Source: Nemertoderma westbladi (Eukaryota; Xenacoelomorpha; Nemertodermatida; Nemertodermatidae). From it: a stretch of 53,500 nucleotides of DNA. Made by a program: the position numbers and the translations under genes. The stretch lies in NCBI GenBank assembly GCA_032718475.1, contig JAUCBJ010000958.1:1-53500 (forward strand), in the 5' to 3' direction. Positions 1-10,091 of this stretch are shown here, piece by piece. How positions within the stretch are numbered: position 1 is the stretch's first letter; the number at the start of each line of letters is the position of its first letter. The notes under the pieces were generated by a model, which did no database searches, was not told the DNA's origin, and saw only the letters and a list, made by a program, of their open reading frames with translations.

Positions 1-329
1 AAACGAAAGCTTTAATACCAACATATGGTGTAAATAAAATAAACATGCACATAAAGGTAGGTAGGCCTACTGTAAAATATGAAAGTTGTTATGTGACCAT
101 ATAATACTGTATTGTATGACAGATAATGGAAAATGGGATACACATTATTTATAGGTTATTTGGAGATGGGGATATAATAAAATGAATATATAATATAATA
201 AAAAAAGGGAAAAAATATATATAATATAATAAAATGTCGTTGCATGGTTGAAATATTGTACAATTCAATGTTTGGTTATAGCGTGGCTGGGGGAAGTTTT
301 AAAATAGATCGTGTAAAAATTAGAATAGA

Positions 330-3140
330 TCATTTCACGGCGTACAGGAACAGTGAGCGTTTTACTGTTGTTAGTAGAGTCGGGACGCCAGTGCAACTGA
401 GGCCGTGGTCCTTGTCCGTCGCCTGGTCGTCGCAGAGACGGCAGACGCATGTGGGGGTCGGCCGCCAACACCCTTTACTGCGGCAGAGCTTGTGGTGCGA
501 GCCATTGGAGATGAATTGGGCTGCAGCGCGGCGCCTGTAGCCTGTGAGTTCGAGGAGGGAGAGCTCGCCGTTCTCTGCAGGGCGGTCGACCGCGTTTAGG
601 ATTGCCGTGGTGGAGGCGTATTTGCTCACCCCGCACCACAGTTTCCAGTAGAACGCGCGAACGAGCTCCACGTGTGGTAAGCTGGGCGCGTCGGCCGCGG
701 AAACGCCGTAGACGGAGCAACCGTATGTGGTAGACGGAAGGACAACCGCGCGCCACAATCGACCAGCTGTTACAATTGATATGTTATTGAAATTGACCCG
801 GGAAGCCAATCTCATGCAGGAGGAGATCCCTCGTTTATGCAGGTGAGTGTAGTGACCGGACGCACAAGCAGTGGTTGTCAGTACGACTCCGAGGTACTCG
901 AAAGAGTTGACGAACTCGAGAGGCGATCCTTGGTACATGAGGATGTCCGACTTACAAAGCCGACCACCGCGCCGGAATTTCATGGCCTTTGTTTTGGATT
1001 TATTAACGATCAGATCGTATTCTTTGCAATAGTCGGAGAGGTTGTCGAGTCCCGCTTGTACTTCTGCGATGGTGGTTCCGGTGATGGCTACATCATCAGC
1101 GTACATGAACAGGAGGCACCCAACAGCGAGTATTACAACTGGGAGATCGTAGAGAAATAGACTGAACAAGAGAGGTGACAGTTTATCTCCCTGGACAACT
1201 CCAATCGTTTGTGTTATGGGGTCCATGACGAAAACACCAAGGCAGATGCAGACGTAGTTGGTTGATAACAGTGCCCAGAGGGCAGCGATGAACGCCCGAC
1301 TGACGCCCAACTTGGAGAGTTTGAAGCATAGCTTCCTGCGGTTAACCGAGTCGAAAGCTTTTGAAAAGTCGACGAACACGCAGTACACGTGTCCTCCGGG
1401 GTTTCGCAAAGTCTCTCGGATTAGTGTAATCAGCTTCGTAGCCGCTTGTATCGTAGAACGCCCCTTGCGGAAACCGTACTGGCAGTTTGGGAGAATTCCT
1501 GAGGATTCGGTCCAGGGGTATAGCCGATTATATAATATAGTCGTGTATGTCTTTAGTAGGCAGGAAAGTAGAGCGATTCCCCGATACGAATTCGGGGAGA
1601 CTTTAGGGCCCTTTCCTTTATAAAGGGGGAGAAGATATGAGGTCAGCCAAAGGGCCGGGCAGGTTGCCGCCGACAGACACGTCGAGAACAGAGTGAGGAG
1701 AAATGGAAGGAGAAAACTGAAACCGAGTTTCATAGATTCATTAGAAACCCCGTCGGGACCCGCAGCTTTGTGATTCTTCTGTGAATGAACGGCGGAGGTA
1801 ACTTCATCTGCGTCTATCGGGTGGTCCAGGAATGGTATTGGTTGTTCCGGTAGGACGGGGAGTTTGGTGTCGACGTCGCGAGTAAGTAGACTGCTGAAGT
1901 GGGATGACCAGTCCTCTGAGGCAACCTGTTGCGGTGCGGAGTGTTGGCGTTTTGCTTTCGTTATATTCCAGAAGACCGTGTAGTCGGCCTCGCATCGGTC
2001 AATGAGGTTCTGTTCTTTCTGAGCCTCGTATGAACTCTTCTTGGATCGAAGGAGCGATATATAGGTACGTTTCAGTTGGCAGTATTCCTCTCGGTTCGAG
2101 TCATTCGGATGCACACGGACGCGTTGATGACTGGCCTTTACAGTACGTTGGAGCTCGTAGCAGTCTTTTGTAAACCACGGTTTAGACGTTTTCTTCTGGC
2201 GAGACGCTGCTGCGCCTCTCAACGCATCAGTAATGTAGTTGCAGGCACCGTCGATATCATGTTCTGCTAAATTGTTAAAGTCATTGATATTCATTGACAG
2301 TTTGTCTACGAGAACATCAGTGTCAATGTCATTGATTCGTTGAGCGCGTTCGTTCCGTGGGGGCGAGGCAGATAGTGTTGCGATACAGGTTGAAACCCGT
2401 TGATGTTTGCAGTTTATTGTGGTTAGAACTGACACATCTGTAATATCTATTAAACTGGGGTCAATAAACGTAAGGTCAATGACACTGTGGCCATTCCAGC
2501 AAATATAGGTTGGTGTATCCGGGTCGGTTATACAGACTAGACCCAGCCCGGCGAGTCCGTCGCATAGCAGGTCACCACGAGAACTGCTGTCCCCGTCGAT
2601 GCGGCAATTAAAATCCCCAGCGAGCAGGAGCGGCGCTGTAGAACGAACGCGAGTAGCCGTAATGATAGGGATGAGTTCTAGTAGGATATCGGTAACATCG
2701 GTTTTTGGCTTGTAGTACGCGGATATTATATTTAGACCAGGGATTGATATCGCAATTACGTTTTCGCTTTTATGATGGCATTTCGGAGTCCAGTTATTTC
2801 TCATATGAACCCCGATGGTTATACCACCGTACGGACGGCCGGTATCACCTTTTTCACTAGAAATGTTGAAACATTTGAAATCGGGGATATCAGGATCTTC
2901 CTGAAGAGTCTCGGTAAGAATGAGAATATCGGTATCAATAAATGTATTATCAGTCGTAGTGTCGATCGTACTTGTTATACCCTCAACATTCCATAGGAGT
3001 AAGGATATTCCGTTTGAGTTATTAGGCAACGGGGCCCTTGACATAAACTCCGAGTTAAATGGTAGCTCTTCGAAATAAGATAAACATTGTGATGATATGA
3101 AGCGTTGACAGAGTTTTTCGTGCTTTATAAGGCTCGCCAT
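330..3140 (-). CDS. LINE ORF2: endonuclease-reverse transcriptase
   Basis: 936 residues from the first ATG, uninterrupted. APE-type endonuclease at about residues 46-250: LLWNVEG (48-54), GDFNCR (175-180), SVIDLTFID (219-227), with KHQRV (245-249) where SDH is usual. RT at about 445-730: AAGPDG, SYRGIALLSC, QYGFRKGRST, VFVDFSKAFDSVN, GVVQGDKLSPLLF and the catalytic YADD (680-683). A cysteine/histidine knuckle with CVCRLC ends the protein near residue 910. The frame stays open upstream of this ATG to the ORF1 stop at 3267. That extension contains CTGC before KKPYRYM, which with a downstream H and C forms a CCHC-like finger straddling the ATG, so the natural N-terminus is probably further upstream. 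Known role of the family: target-primed reverse transcription. It looks potentially intact. Confidence 0.9.
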   Translation of the reverse strand: MASLIKHEKLCQRFISSQCLSYFEELPFNSEFMSRAPLPNNSNGISLLLWNVEGITSTIDTTTDNTFIDTDILILTETLQEDPDIPDFKCFNISSEKGDTGRPYGGITIGVHMRNNWTPKCHHKSENVIAISIPGLNIISAYYKPKTDVTDILLELIPIITATRVRSTAPLLLAGDFNCRIDGDSSSRGDLLCDGLAGLGLVCITDPDTPTYICWNGHSVIDLTFIDPSLIDITDVSVLTTINCKHQRVSTCIATLSASPPRNERAQRINDIDTDVLVDKLSMNINDFNNLAEHDIDGACNYITDALRGAAASRQKKTSKPWFTKDCYELQRTVKASHQRVRVHPNDSNREEYCQLKRTYISLLRSKKSSYEAQKEQNLIDRCEADYTVFWNITKAKRQHSAPQQVASEDWSSHFSSLLTRDVDTKLPVLPEQPIPFLDHPIDADEVTSAVHSQKNHKAAGPDGVSNESMKLGFSFLLPFLLTLFSTCLSAATCPALWLTSYLLPLYKGKGPKVSPNSYRGIALLSCLLKTYTTILYNRLYPWTESSGILPNCQYGFRKGRSTIQAATKLITLIRETLRNPGGHVYCVFVDFSKAFDSVNRRKLCFKLSKLGVSRAFIAALWALLSTNYVCICLGVFVMDPITQTIGVVQGDKLSPLLFSLFLYDLPVVILAVGCLLFMYADDVAITGTTIAEVQAGLDNLSDYCKEYDLIVNKSKTKAMKFRRGGRLCKSDILMYQGSPLEFVNSFEYLGVVLTTTACASGHYTHLHKRGISSCMRLASRVNFNNISIVTAGRLWRAVVLPSTTYGCSVYGVSAADAPSLPHVELVRAFYWKLWCGVSKYASTTAILNAVDRPAENGELSLLELTGYRRRAAAQFISNGSHHKLCRSKGCWRPTPTCVCRLCDDQATDKDHGLSCTGVPTLLTTVKRSLFLYAVK

Positions 3141-3257
3141 GTATCGGTAAGGCTTTTTGCAACCTGTACACAGGCGGGCTGTTGTTGCAGGTAAAAGTAG
3201 GTTTAGATTGGTATCGGTAGGGCCGGTGTCAGAGTTTGTTAGGGGAGTTATTACAGG

Positions 3258-3272
3258 TTCTCTTAGTCAGAC
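3258..3272 (-). promoter_or_regulatory. Candidate stop-codon readthrough site between ORF1 and ORF2
   Basis: The ORF1 stop is TGA (3269-3267) followed directly by CTA. UGA-CUA is an efficient readthrough context known from alphaviruses and some cellular genes. The frame after the stop is open through 42 codons to the ORF2 ATG and on through ORF2. The two ORFs are in the same frame (3267 minus 330 is divisible by 3). A simple nonsense mutation is the alternative. Confidence 0.5.
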
Positions 3273-4058
3273 GGGCGGCAGCTGCCCAGCGTCCGGCTGA
3301 GGGTTGAGAGCTCGTAGTTTAAGGTTGGCTCGATCAGCTGGACCGAGATAGTGCCGTGTGATCGTGGTTCCCATAGGCCAGTTGTCTGGAGCAAACACAG
3401 CACTGGAAGAAACCTCGTTAGGACACACAACGTGGAAGGCGGCCATGCTCGGCACGACGGTATCATCGGGGTTGGGCCCAATTTTGAAGACGTTTTCAAT
3501 TTGAATATGTTTACCAGCTAGATGTTTTTTGATCATTTCAGTGGATGTATCGGGATCCAGACGACCGACCCGAACATGGAAACGGGGAGGTGGCAGCGCA
3601 ATAGCCTTCAGACCTCCGGGGGAGGCCTCGGACGTTGCGGTATTACCGGTTGCGACTACAACCAGACGGCGCGGTTTATTCGCCGCCATCGGGGTTGCGC
3701 GTTGCGTGTTGGGGGGGTTCGCAGTGGGGGCAGACCCCGCCGCTCCCGCCAGAGATCCACGAACGGAGCTTTGCGGTTGCTTGGGCCGGGTGGCGGGTCC
3801 GGGTGGCGGCTGGGCCACCTTGGCCAACGCCTTGGCGTAGGGTGGTTTCTCTTTTTGTTCCAAAAGAGAGTTCTTTGCGGCGATCGTTTCCGCACGTGCG
3901 TCGCTTAGTTGGCCGAGTGTAATGGTGTACAACGAGGTCATTGCGGCGACATGTTCGGCGAACAGTTTCTCATCAACATGGTTGACGCACTTCTTCACCT
4001 TCACGGCCTTTACAAGGTCGAGAAGTTGATCTTGTAGGTTTATAAACTTCTCCGCCAT
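3267..4058 (-). CDS. LINE ORF1 with RRM-like domain
   Basis: 264 residues from the ATG that begins MAEKFINLQDQLL; an in-frame ATG at 4091 would add 11 residues. The N-terminal ~80 residues are helical with a heptad-like pattern. A Pro/Ala/Gln-rich linker follows, then a segment beginning RFHVRVGRLDPDTS and containing MAAFHVVCPNE, which reads like an RRM fold of the kind many LINE ORF1 proteins use to bind RNA. It ends in GTC TGA CTA. Function is inferred: nucleic-acid chaperone and RNP assembly. No CCHC knuckle is visible in ORF1 itself; the knuckle-like element is in the sequence after the stop. Confidence 0.7.
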   Translation of the reverse strand: MAEKFINLQDQLLDLVKAVKVKKCVNHVDEKLFAEHVAAMTSLYTITLGQLSDARAETIAAKNSLLEQKEKPPYAKALAKVAQPPPGPATRPKQPQSSVRGSLAGAAGSAPTANPPNTQRATPMAANKPRRLVVVATGNTATSEASPGGLKAIALPPPRFHVRVGRLDPDTSTEMIKKHLAGKHIQIENVFKIGPNPDDTVVPSMAAFHVVCPNEVSSSAVFAPDNWPMGTTITRHYLGPADRANLKLRALNPQPDAGQLPPV

Positions 4059-4091
4059 TGTATCCGTAAATATAATAAGATCAAATATCAA

Positions 4092-5229
4092 ATAAATTTA
4101 ATAATAAAATGTATTTTATTAACTAGTGCAGTAGTCTGGCTGTATTAACTGACTGGTCTAAAATTAACGGTGCCGTAACATAAGGCTACAAAGTGAATGC
4201 TAGCAGCAGCATTCAAAGAAACTTCCCCATTCTATCATTGCAGTGGACAAATAAGAGAGTTATGAGGTTTGCAATGCTCTGTGGCACCGGGTTGAACTGA
4301 GGTTCGAGGCGCGCTCTCTTTGGGCCCATCCCCTTTTCGGCACTGTAGCCCGATGAGCACCTTTTAGACATGGTGAAAACTTGGGGTCTATCGATATAGA
4401 GGGTCAGTGATTTCCTACTTTTTGATTTTTGTCGATTTTTATAGTTTACATTTAATGTTGCTTTGTTGCAAAAAAATTGTTCTAGAATGTTAAAAACTCT
4501 CCCTAGTGAATCCTAGTGAATCGATTGAATTGTTGCTGATATTGTACCCCTATCTATAGTCTATAGGCTACATAGGGTAAGTGTGGTACCCATGGACACA
4601 CTTTTTTCATTTGGGTCTCAAGAACTCAATATTCATTCAATTTATTTCAAAGTGGTTTTAAATGAAAGGAAACACCAAGAACAATATCCAGTTATGTAAA
4701 GGATTTAGAGGCTGACTACGGCCTTGTTAATTGCCCTATTTTTACGCCTTAATCTGATTTCATTACTGCTGTAGTAATATCCGCTATGTCTGTAGGAATG
4801 CAATTCTATCCCAGCAATGGCTCTGCAATATTAGTCATCCGTGGGTGTTACGTGTGTCCGCTGCTGGTGGTGAGATTAGTTGCAACTAGTATTACTGGTC
4901 GACTCATCTTGCCTACCAGCAATGCATTGTTTCCATAGAAACCACCCCCCAATATTATTGATAATCATTATTATGGGTCGAGCCTAGAAGAGGCAGAGAC
5001 TTGCCATATGGACATCAATAGCAATTGTCAGTCTGCAGTGTGTCAGACTGTTTGTATTTCAAATGCTTCCCATTTGGTTGCTCTTAATCTGATAGAGCTG
5101 AAGCTTGGAATGCATTAATCAGGCCGAAAGTTGAGGTTATCAGACACTCACAAATGGACAACTATATGGCGATATTCCATCCTTATCGACCACTCTATGC
5201 AAGAGACGGCTGAGGTTCAGTGGGCACAG
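4092..5229. other. No gene seen
   Basis: No ORF with coding character. A sequence at 4566-4582 (core GGGTAAGTGTGG) recurs in inverted orientation at 6046-6062, which may mark an old non-autonomous DNA element enclosing the 39-bp array. Confidence 0.4.
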
Positions 5230-5491
5230 CGAAGTCCCTCTAATATGTTGCATCCCTCTCGTGCGGCGCGAATTCCCTCTAATATGATGCATCCTTCTCG
5301 TGAAGCGCGAAGTCCCTCAAATATGTTGCATCCCTCTAATGCAGCGCGAAGTCCCTGTAATATGATGCATCCATCTCATGCAGTGCGAAGTCCCTCTAAT
5401 GTGATGCATCAATCTCGTGCGGCGCGAAGTCCCTCTAATATGATGAATCCCTCTCGTGCAGCGCGAATTCCCTCTAATATGATGCATCCTT
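5230..5491. repeat. 39-bp tandem array, about 6.7 copies
   Basis: The unit starts CGAAGTCCCTCTAATATG. Because 39 is a multiple of 3 the array stays open as a 13-residue peptide repeat (core SPSNMMHPSRAAR) within 5131-5547. Copies differ at scattered positions, including amino-acid-changing ones, and nothing else suggests a protein, so I do not call a gene. Confidence 0.9.
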
Positions 5492-5563
5492 ACCGCAGGC
5501 GAGGCGGTACTGAACCTGCTTTAGTAAACGCCAAATTAATTATTTGAATCTAACCCTCTAAGC

Positions 5564-5640
5564 AAAAAGTTCTTACCCAGGATTCGAACCCGGTACCTCT
5601 AGAGTACAGTGCACGCGCCTTATCAACTGCGCTATTCCTC
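5564..5640 (-). repeat. tRNA-derived, SINE-like sequence
   Basis: On the minus strand there is an A-box-like TAGCGCAGTTGATAAGGCG (5634-5616) and a consensus B box GGTTCGAATCC (5590-5580), then TTTTT (5568-5564), a Pol III stop. The D stem GCGC/GCGC and T stem CCGGG/CCTGG pair. I cannot fold a proper acceptor or anticodon stem, so this is a tRNA relic or SINE head, not a functional tRNA. Confidence 0.6.
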
Positions 5641-6285
5641 ATTACCCTAACAGGCAGACAGGGTCCCACGCAAAATGGTGTCCATGGAACCCATGTCGCT
5701 CATTTTTTATTGTTTTGCTTCTAAGTCTTGGGAGGAGGCTGTGATGCAAATAAGGCCCTGGAATCTGTTTGCCCAGTAAATTTGCCATCAGTTGGATCAT
5801 CAATGATTTGGATACAGCACACATGGCGATCGCTATAAAAAAAGTTATGGGAGGGCAAAAAAGAAAATCAGTACCCCCAAAACCATTTCCCTCCAATAAC
5901 TCTGCACAATTCTATTTGTAGTGTATAAAAATTAGTGCCATGCAACATTCTAGATAAAACAACGCTATTTTTGGCCATTTGGTGTGCCTGCATCCCCAAG
6001 AGACTGAGATCGGATGGGTGGCCCTGGAACCCACATGGTCAGCGGATGCCACACTTACCCTACATACCGAGATGGCCTACTCTAAGTTTAACTGTCCGGG
6101 AAGGGCACATTGCGACTTTCATTGTGTGGAGGATCTGGACATCCACCAAACAACATAAGCGAAGATATGGACGTGGTGGTGTACTCATTGCCCTTAAAAA
6201 GTGCAGGTAAGTATACTTGACTACATTCCAGGTAAGTATGCAACGATATAAATGCATAGTTACCCAAATATTTAACAGGCTAAAG
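5641..6285. other. No gene seen
   Basis: Short ORFs only, none with recognisable domains. It includes the right arm of the inverted repeat noted at 4566 (here 6046-6062). Confidence 0.4.
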
Positions 6286-6509
6286 CCTGGTTCATACTTC
6301 AGTGAAACTTTTGTTACATGCAAAAGTTGAGTGACTAGCCAGTTCATACTTCATTTAAACGTTTGGATGCAACAAAAGTTTAACTGTAGTATGTACTGGC
6401 TAGTCGCTAAACTTTTGCATGCAACAAAAGTGTAACTGTAAGTATGAACTGGGTAGTCGCTAAACTTTTGGTACTAACAAAAGTTTCACTGAAGTATGAA
6501 CCAGGCTTA
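6286..6509. mobile_element. MITE with long terminal inverted repeats
   Basis: About 32-bp terminal inverted repeats: the left starts GCCTGGTTCATACTTCAGTG at 6289, and the right is its near-perfect complement ending CCAGGC at 6508. Inside are further inverted sub-repeats built on GACTAGCCAGTTCATACTT. It is about 220 bp with no ORF. Flanks CTAAA/TTAAG allow a short TA-rich target duplication, compatible with PIF/Harbinger-type MITEs, but family is uncertain. Confidence 0.75.
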
Positions 6510-6828
6510 AGATTGTGTTATGGCAGAAGATTTAGCCTAACTTTGCAAAATACAGTTTTTGTTGGTCAAAATTGGTTAAAATCCACGACTAAATGCATGC
6601 TGCATGAAATCCTCTAGAAGTGTGGGAATTTATTGTACCAGACAATCACTCTTGCATCAGAGTGTCTGCATTTCTTGAATCAGACTATATTGCTTTCTTC
6701 ATCAGACAGTGTCTGTGTATGCAGTATGCACCACTTTTGTTGAATAGGCAAAATGTACTCCTCAGTTTCAGTTATGTACACAATTATCACTGTTGTGCTA
6801 ATCCTAGGGCTCTGATATGGTTGTTGTG
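6510..6828. other. No gene seen
   Basis: Non-coding sequence between the MITE and the 3' end of the left-hand virus-like gene. Confidence 0.4.
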
Positions 6829-9205
6829 CTAAGCAGACAGAGTGTGTGCTAACGTGATGATTCTATCTTTGTTCTTCTGTGGTGTTGTCTTTGTTCTTCC
6901 AACTTTCACTAGCAATGGAGACAGCACTGTGGACAAATCACAATGCATTTCCTCAACTTCTTTCTGCAAGAAATAACCATATACTGGTCTTGCAGATTCA
7001 CCAGCTTTATCCTGCAAATAGAGTATGTGACGCAATTTTCCCCTATAGTTTTGGTTCCAATATGCTATACACTTGTATTCGCCCTCTTCCAATTCAAGCA
7101 CTTTTCTCACACTCCTCTTTTCCTTCGCAGGATATTCAACCAAACACATGGACTTGGCCTTCTCATATTCAGTTTCTACTTTCTTCAATCTATCTTGGAT
7201 ATTTTGTTGTTCGCCTTCAATTGGGCTTCTCAATAATTTAATTGGATACCAAATGATTAACTGCTGCTTGTCATTTGTGAACTCTTTGGGTGCGTGAATT
7301 TCAATTTCCAGTTTTCCATCAACCAAAAAATAAATTTCTCTTGTTTTTTGTTCTTGTGCTCTGTGAAAAGCATCTCTCAATTCATCTAAAACACACTCCA
7401 AGCCTCCGTTAGAATATATCTTGGAAATTTCACCACCAATCGAAAGCAAAATTTCGTATCTTTGGTAGGGTCCAGTTGCTTGTCGAAATCCAAGCACTGT
7501 TACTTGTAATGGTTTCTTACCATCCAGCTCACAAATTTTTTTTATGGGAGTATTCTTCAATAGATGCAAAACATATTCCTTTTGTTCATTTTCATGTTGT
7601 TTTCTTTTCTTGAACTCCAGCAACCTTTTGTGTATCAGGGCTACTTCTTCTCGATTTCTTGCACTTCTTTGCAGTGCTTCTTGTCTCCATTTTTCACATT
7701 CTAAATAATCTAGAATATCTATGTTCCTCTGTGCTCTTTTCCAGGTTGACAACCAAGATACCTGATGTGTTTGCAAGTATTCAGGCACCTCTTGTAGTTT
7801 CCATTGCACCTTTGCTGTTCCCAATGATTTGCAAGGCTCTTGTCTCCAAGTCCATTCTATGAAATCTGTTGGTGGCAACATTTCTTCCAACGGAATTCTT
7901 GCTTGAACTGACCTACACTGTGTTGGTAGTTTCGATGAGCAAAGTATTGTTTTTGCAGTGGGGTCTTTGAAATAGCATTTCAGAGGTGCTATTTCTGTGC
8001 CCTTTTCAATTTCATTTTGATTTCTAATTTGGAAGCAAAATATAGGACAACCTCGAAATCCAAATTCTGAACAACTCCACAATATAGCCTTCTCCCATCT
8101 TTGTCTATTTTCTTGTATATCAAACTTACACTGCACTTTCACTCCAGAAACTTTCCCAGTTTTTGTGTGAGCATACCAAGCTACATATATTGTTCCTGTG
8201 GTCTTAGAGGCGATGACACAACACCTTGTCAGCTCTTTTGCTAGCCAGTGATTCCTCCCACTTTGCTAGAGCTAGCCAGTGATTCCTCCCACTTTTCTGT
8301 ACAAATAATCCCTCATATGGCTGTATGTTTTCCTGTCAGCTCTTTTGCTAGAGCTAGCCAGTGATTCCTCCCACTTTGCTGTACAAATAATCCCTCATAT
8401 GGCTGTATGTTTTCCTGTCAGCTCTTTTGCTAGAGCTAGCCAGTGATTCCTCCCACTTTGCTGTACAAATAATCCCTCATATGGCTGTATGTTTTCCTGT
8501 CAGCTCTTTTGCTAGAGCTAGCCAGTGATTCCTCCCACTTTGCTGTACAAATAATCCCTCATATGGCTGTATGTTTTCTAATGCACTTCTCATCACTTCT
8601 GCACCAAGATCTCTAGATATGTAATTCATAGAGTACAAGGATATCTCAACTCTTGTACATCCATATTTCTGGATCAAAGGATGTTCAAAGGTTTTCCGAA
8701 GAACAGGGTTTCTGCAATCAGCATAGTCTGCCAAATGACCACCAAAGTTCTCTAATACTTCCCCTGCTTCAAACTGGCAAACAATTTTGTTGTATAGCTT
8801 CACTCTCATTGTATTTCCATCCCATGATGTGATGTAGGTCAAAACATGATTTCCAACAGATGAAGTGTTTTCCAAAATCGTGGGCTGATCACCCTCCAAT
8901 GCTGCTTGAAATGTACCTTCCAACCTCCAACCTTTTGTTTCCACTAGATGTTTGACTATTGCCTTCCTATCGAGGGTTCCAGCAAAGTCCTTTGTGTAGT
9001 CAACAGAGTATATTCCCCATCCACATGTCTGCAGTACTCTGCCAAATTCAGCCAAGTGCTCCTGCAGATCATCTAGGTTGATTACAGATACATCCAACTT
9101 TGCAACAAAGACAGCAACAGGTTCTTTCTGTTCCAGGTTTTTCCAGTTTTTGATATATTTCTCATTCATCTCTCTTTCAATTTTATGCACTGTTCGCATT
9201 ATCAC
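6829..9205 (-). pseudogene. Large virus-like gene of unknown family, broken by an internal minisatellite
   Basis: Two long minus-strand blocks: 9205-8477 (first ATG near 9199) and about 8227-6829. They belong to one gene. The upstream block ends inside an 82-bp repeat encoding ...NHWLA..KELT, and the downstream block starts from the last repeat copy in the matching phase. The N-terminal block has DYTKDFAGTLDR, a YNK and RVEISLYS, a faint resemblance to Rep_trans rolling-circle initiators; that is inference only. The C-terminal block (over 440 residues) is charged and helical with repeated EEVEKAK-type segments, and I recognise no domain in it. It lies head-to-head with a VLTF3-like gene, so it may come from the same integrated virus. 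Reading is closed by the repeat expansion. No intron signals are evident. Confidence 0.55.
8228..8580. repeat. 82-bp tandem array (about 4 copies) inside a coding region
   Basis: Three complete copies at 8335-8416, 8417-8498 and 8499-8580, plus a rearranged copy at 8228-8334. The unit is coding sequence of the gene around it (NIQPYEGLF to LAKELT on the minus strand). 82 is not a multiple of 3, so copy-number change shifts the frame. Confidence 0.9.
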
Positions 9206-9231
9206 TCCATGCGATTGTAATGGTACAGAGG

Positions 9232-9627
9232 CTAAGTAAAGTCATCACAGTTCTTCCCGATTGTTTGTGTTGCCTCCCTCCTCAACTTCTCCACAATATA
9301 AGAGGCAGACCCAAATCTTCCAGTTGTCAACATGACAGAACTTTTGGTTCTCACAACTTGATCTTCTCGAAGATACCCATACACATAAAGATCGTCAACA
9401 AACATTTCCAATTCAGGCACATCTTGAAGCAACATACAACCTCCATTGCCTCCTAGGTAATCTACTTTTGATATATCAGTCAGAAGATTAGACTCATAGG
9501 CATTCTCTAACAGTAGATGCATGCAAGCTGACTTCGGTGCTCTCAATCCCATCTGTTCAAATGTCACGAACTGGGTAGTATCCATACTAGTTGGTTTATT
9601 GATGTTTTCACATATAGTAGTAGCCAT
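9232..9627 (-). CDS. Virus-like ORF of unknown function, upstream of the broken gene
   Basis: 131 residues with a good ATG start (MATTICENINK). It ends in TAG at 9232, only 33 bp before the ATG of the next minus-strand block, in a different frame. It could be a separate small gene or the 5' part of one longer gene with a frameshift. No domain is recognised. Composition is ordinary for a soluble protein (DYLGGNGGCMLLQDVPELEMF) with no signal peptide. It is transcribed divergently from the VLTF3-like gene across a 464-bp AT-rich spacer. Confidence 0.45.
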   Translation of the reverse strand: MATTICENINKPTSMDTTQFVTFEQMGLRAPKSACMHLLLENAYESNLLTDISKVDYLGGNGGCMLLQDVPELEMFVDDLYVYGYLREDQVVRTKSSVMLTTGRFGSASYIVEKLRREATQTIGKNCDDFT

Positions 9628-10091
9628 AGAAATTTTCTATTAGTTTTGATTTCATAAATAAATCAATTTTTTTACATAATCTTACTTATAGCAAGGCAAT
9701 AAATATATCGGACATAGGCCTACCATTTGGATTGGTGCAACATATACTACATTATATATATATATGAACTTCCAACCATATTGTGCTCATATATACAGTA
9801 GAGTCTGAACATATGAACAATTTTCAGGAAATTGGAATCCATCCATTTTTAAGCGAAAAATTTGGTGAAAATGATAATTATTTGTGATAAATCGGTGTAA
9901 AAAAGTAGTTGAAATTTTGCTGTAGTTTGACAATTTTTGTCAGTCTGGTAAGGTAATTTGTTGTCTTTTCATGTTAATAACAAACTTTGATGGCAAAAAA
10001 GATGAAGAAGTCAATATTCCATCAGCTCCCCCACTCTACTGCGAATAAAAGTTTTAATTTAAAGAATCAACCTCTAAATTAAAACTAATGG
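9628..10091. promoter_or_regulatory. AT-rich spacer between divergent virus-like genes
   Basis: 464 bp with no ORF between the start of the minus-strand ORF and the start of the VLTF3-like ORF. It contains a short (AT)n run near 9758. Its position makes it a candidate bidirectional promoter; no specific promoter motif is claimed. Confidence 0.35.

Larger units (their letters stand above)
245..4058 (-). mobile_element. Non-LTR retrotransposon, copy 1 (ORF1 + EN/RT ORF2)
   Basis: A two-ORF LINE on the minus strand. ORF1 (4058-3267) carries a proline/alanine-rich stretch and an RRM-like domain; ORF2 (3140-330) carries an APE-type endonuclease and a reverse transcriptase. The ORFs share one frame and are separated by a single TGA. 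A second, 5'-truncated member of the same family lies at 40.2-43.2 kb on the plus strand. The 3' end is not sharply defined: AT-rich sequence with short A/T runs begins near 245. Clade is uncertain. The RT layout and the C-terminal cysteine knuckle fit the I/Jockey-type lineages, but I cannot assign it further. Confidence 0.85.

Noticed and set aside
3522-3922. Plus-strand ORFs opposite LINE ORF1
   Set aside because: GC-rich antisense shadows of the real minus-strand ORF.
5131-5547. 138-codon ORF with 13-residue repeats
   Set aside because: Repeat-phase artefact of the 39-bp array; flanking parts have no coding character.
5564-5640. Functional tRNA gene
   Set aside because: A and B boxes are good but acceptor and anticodon stems do not pair.
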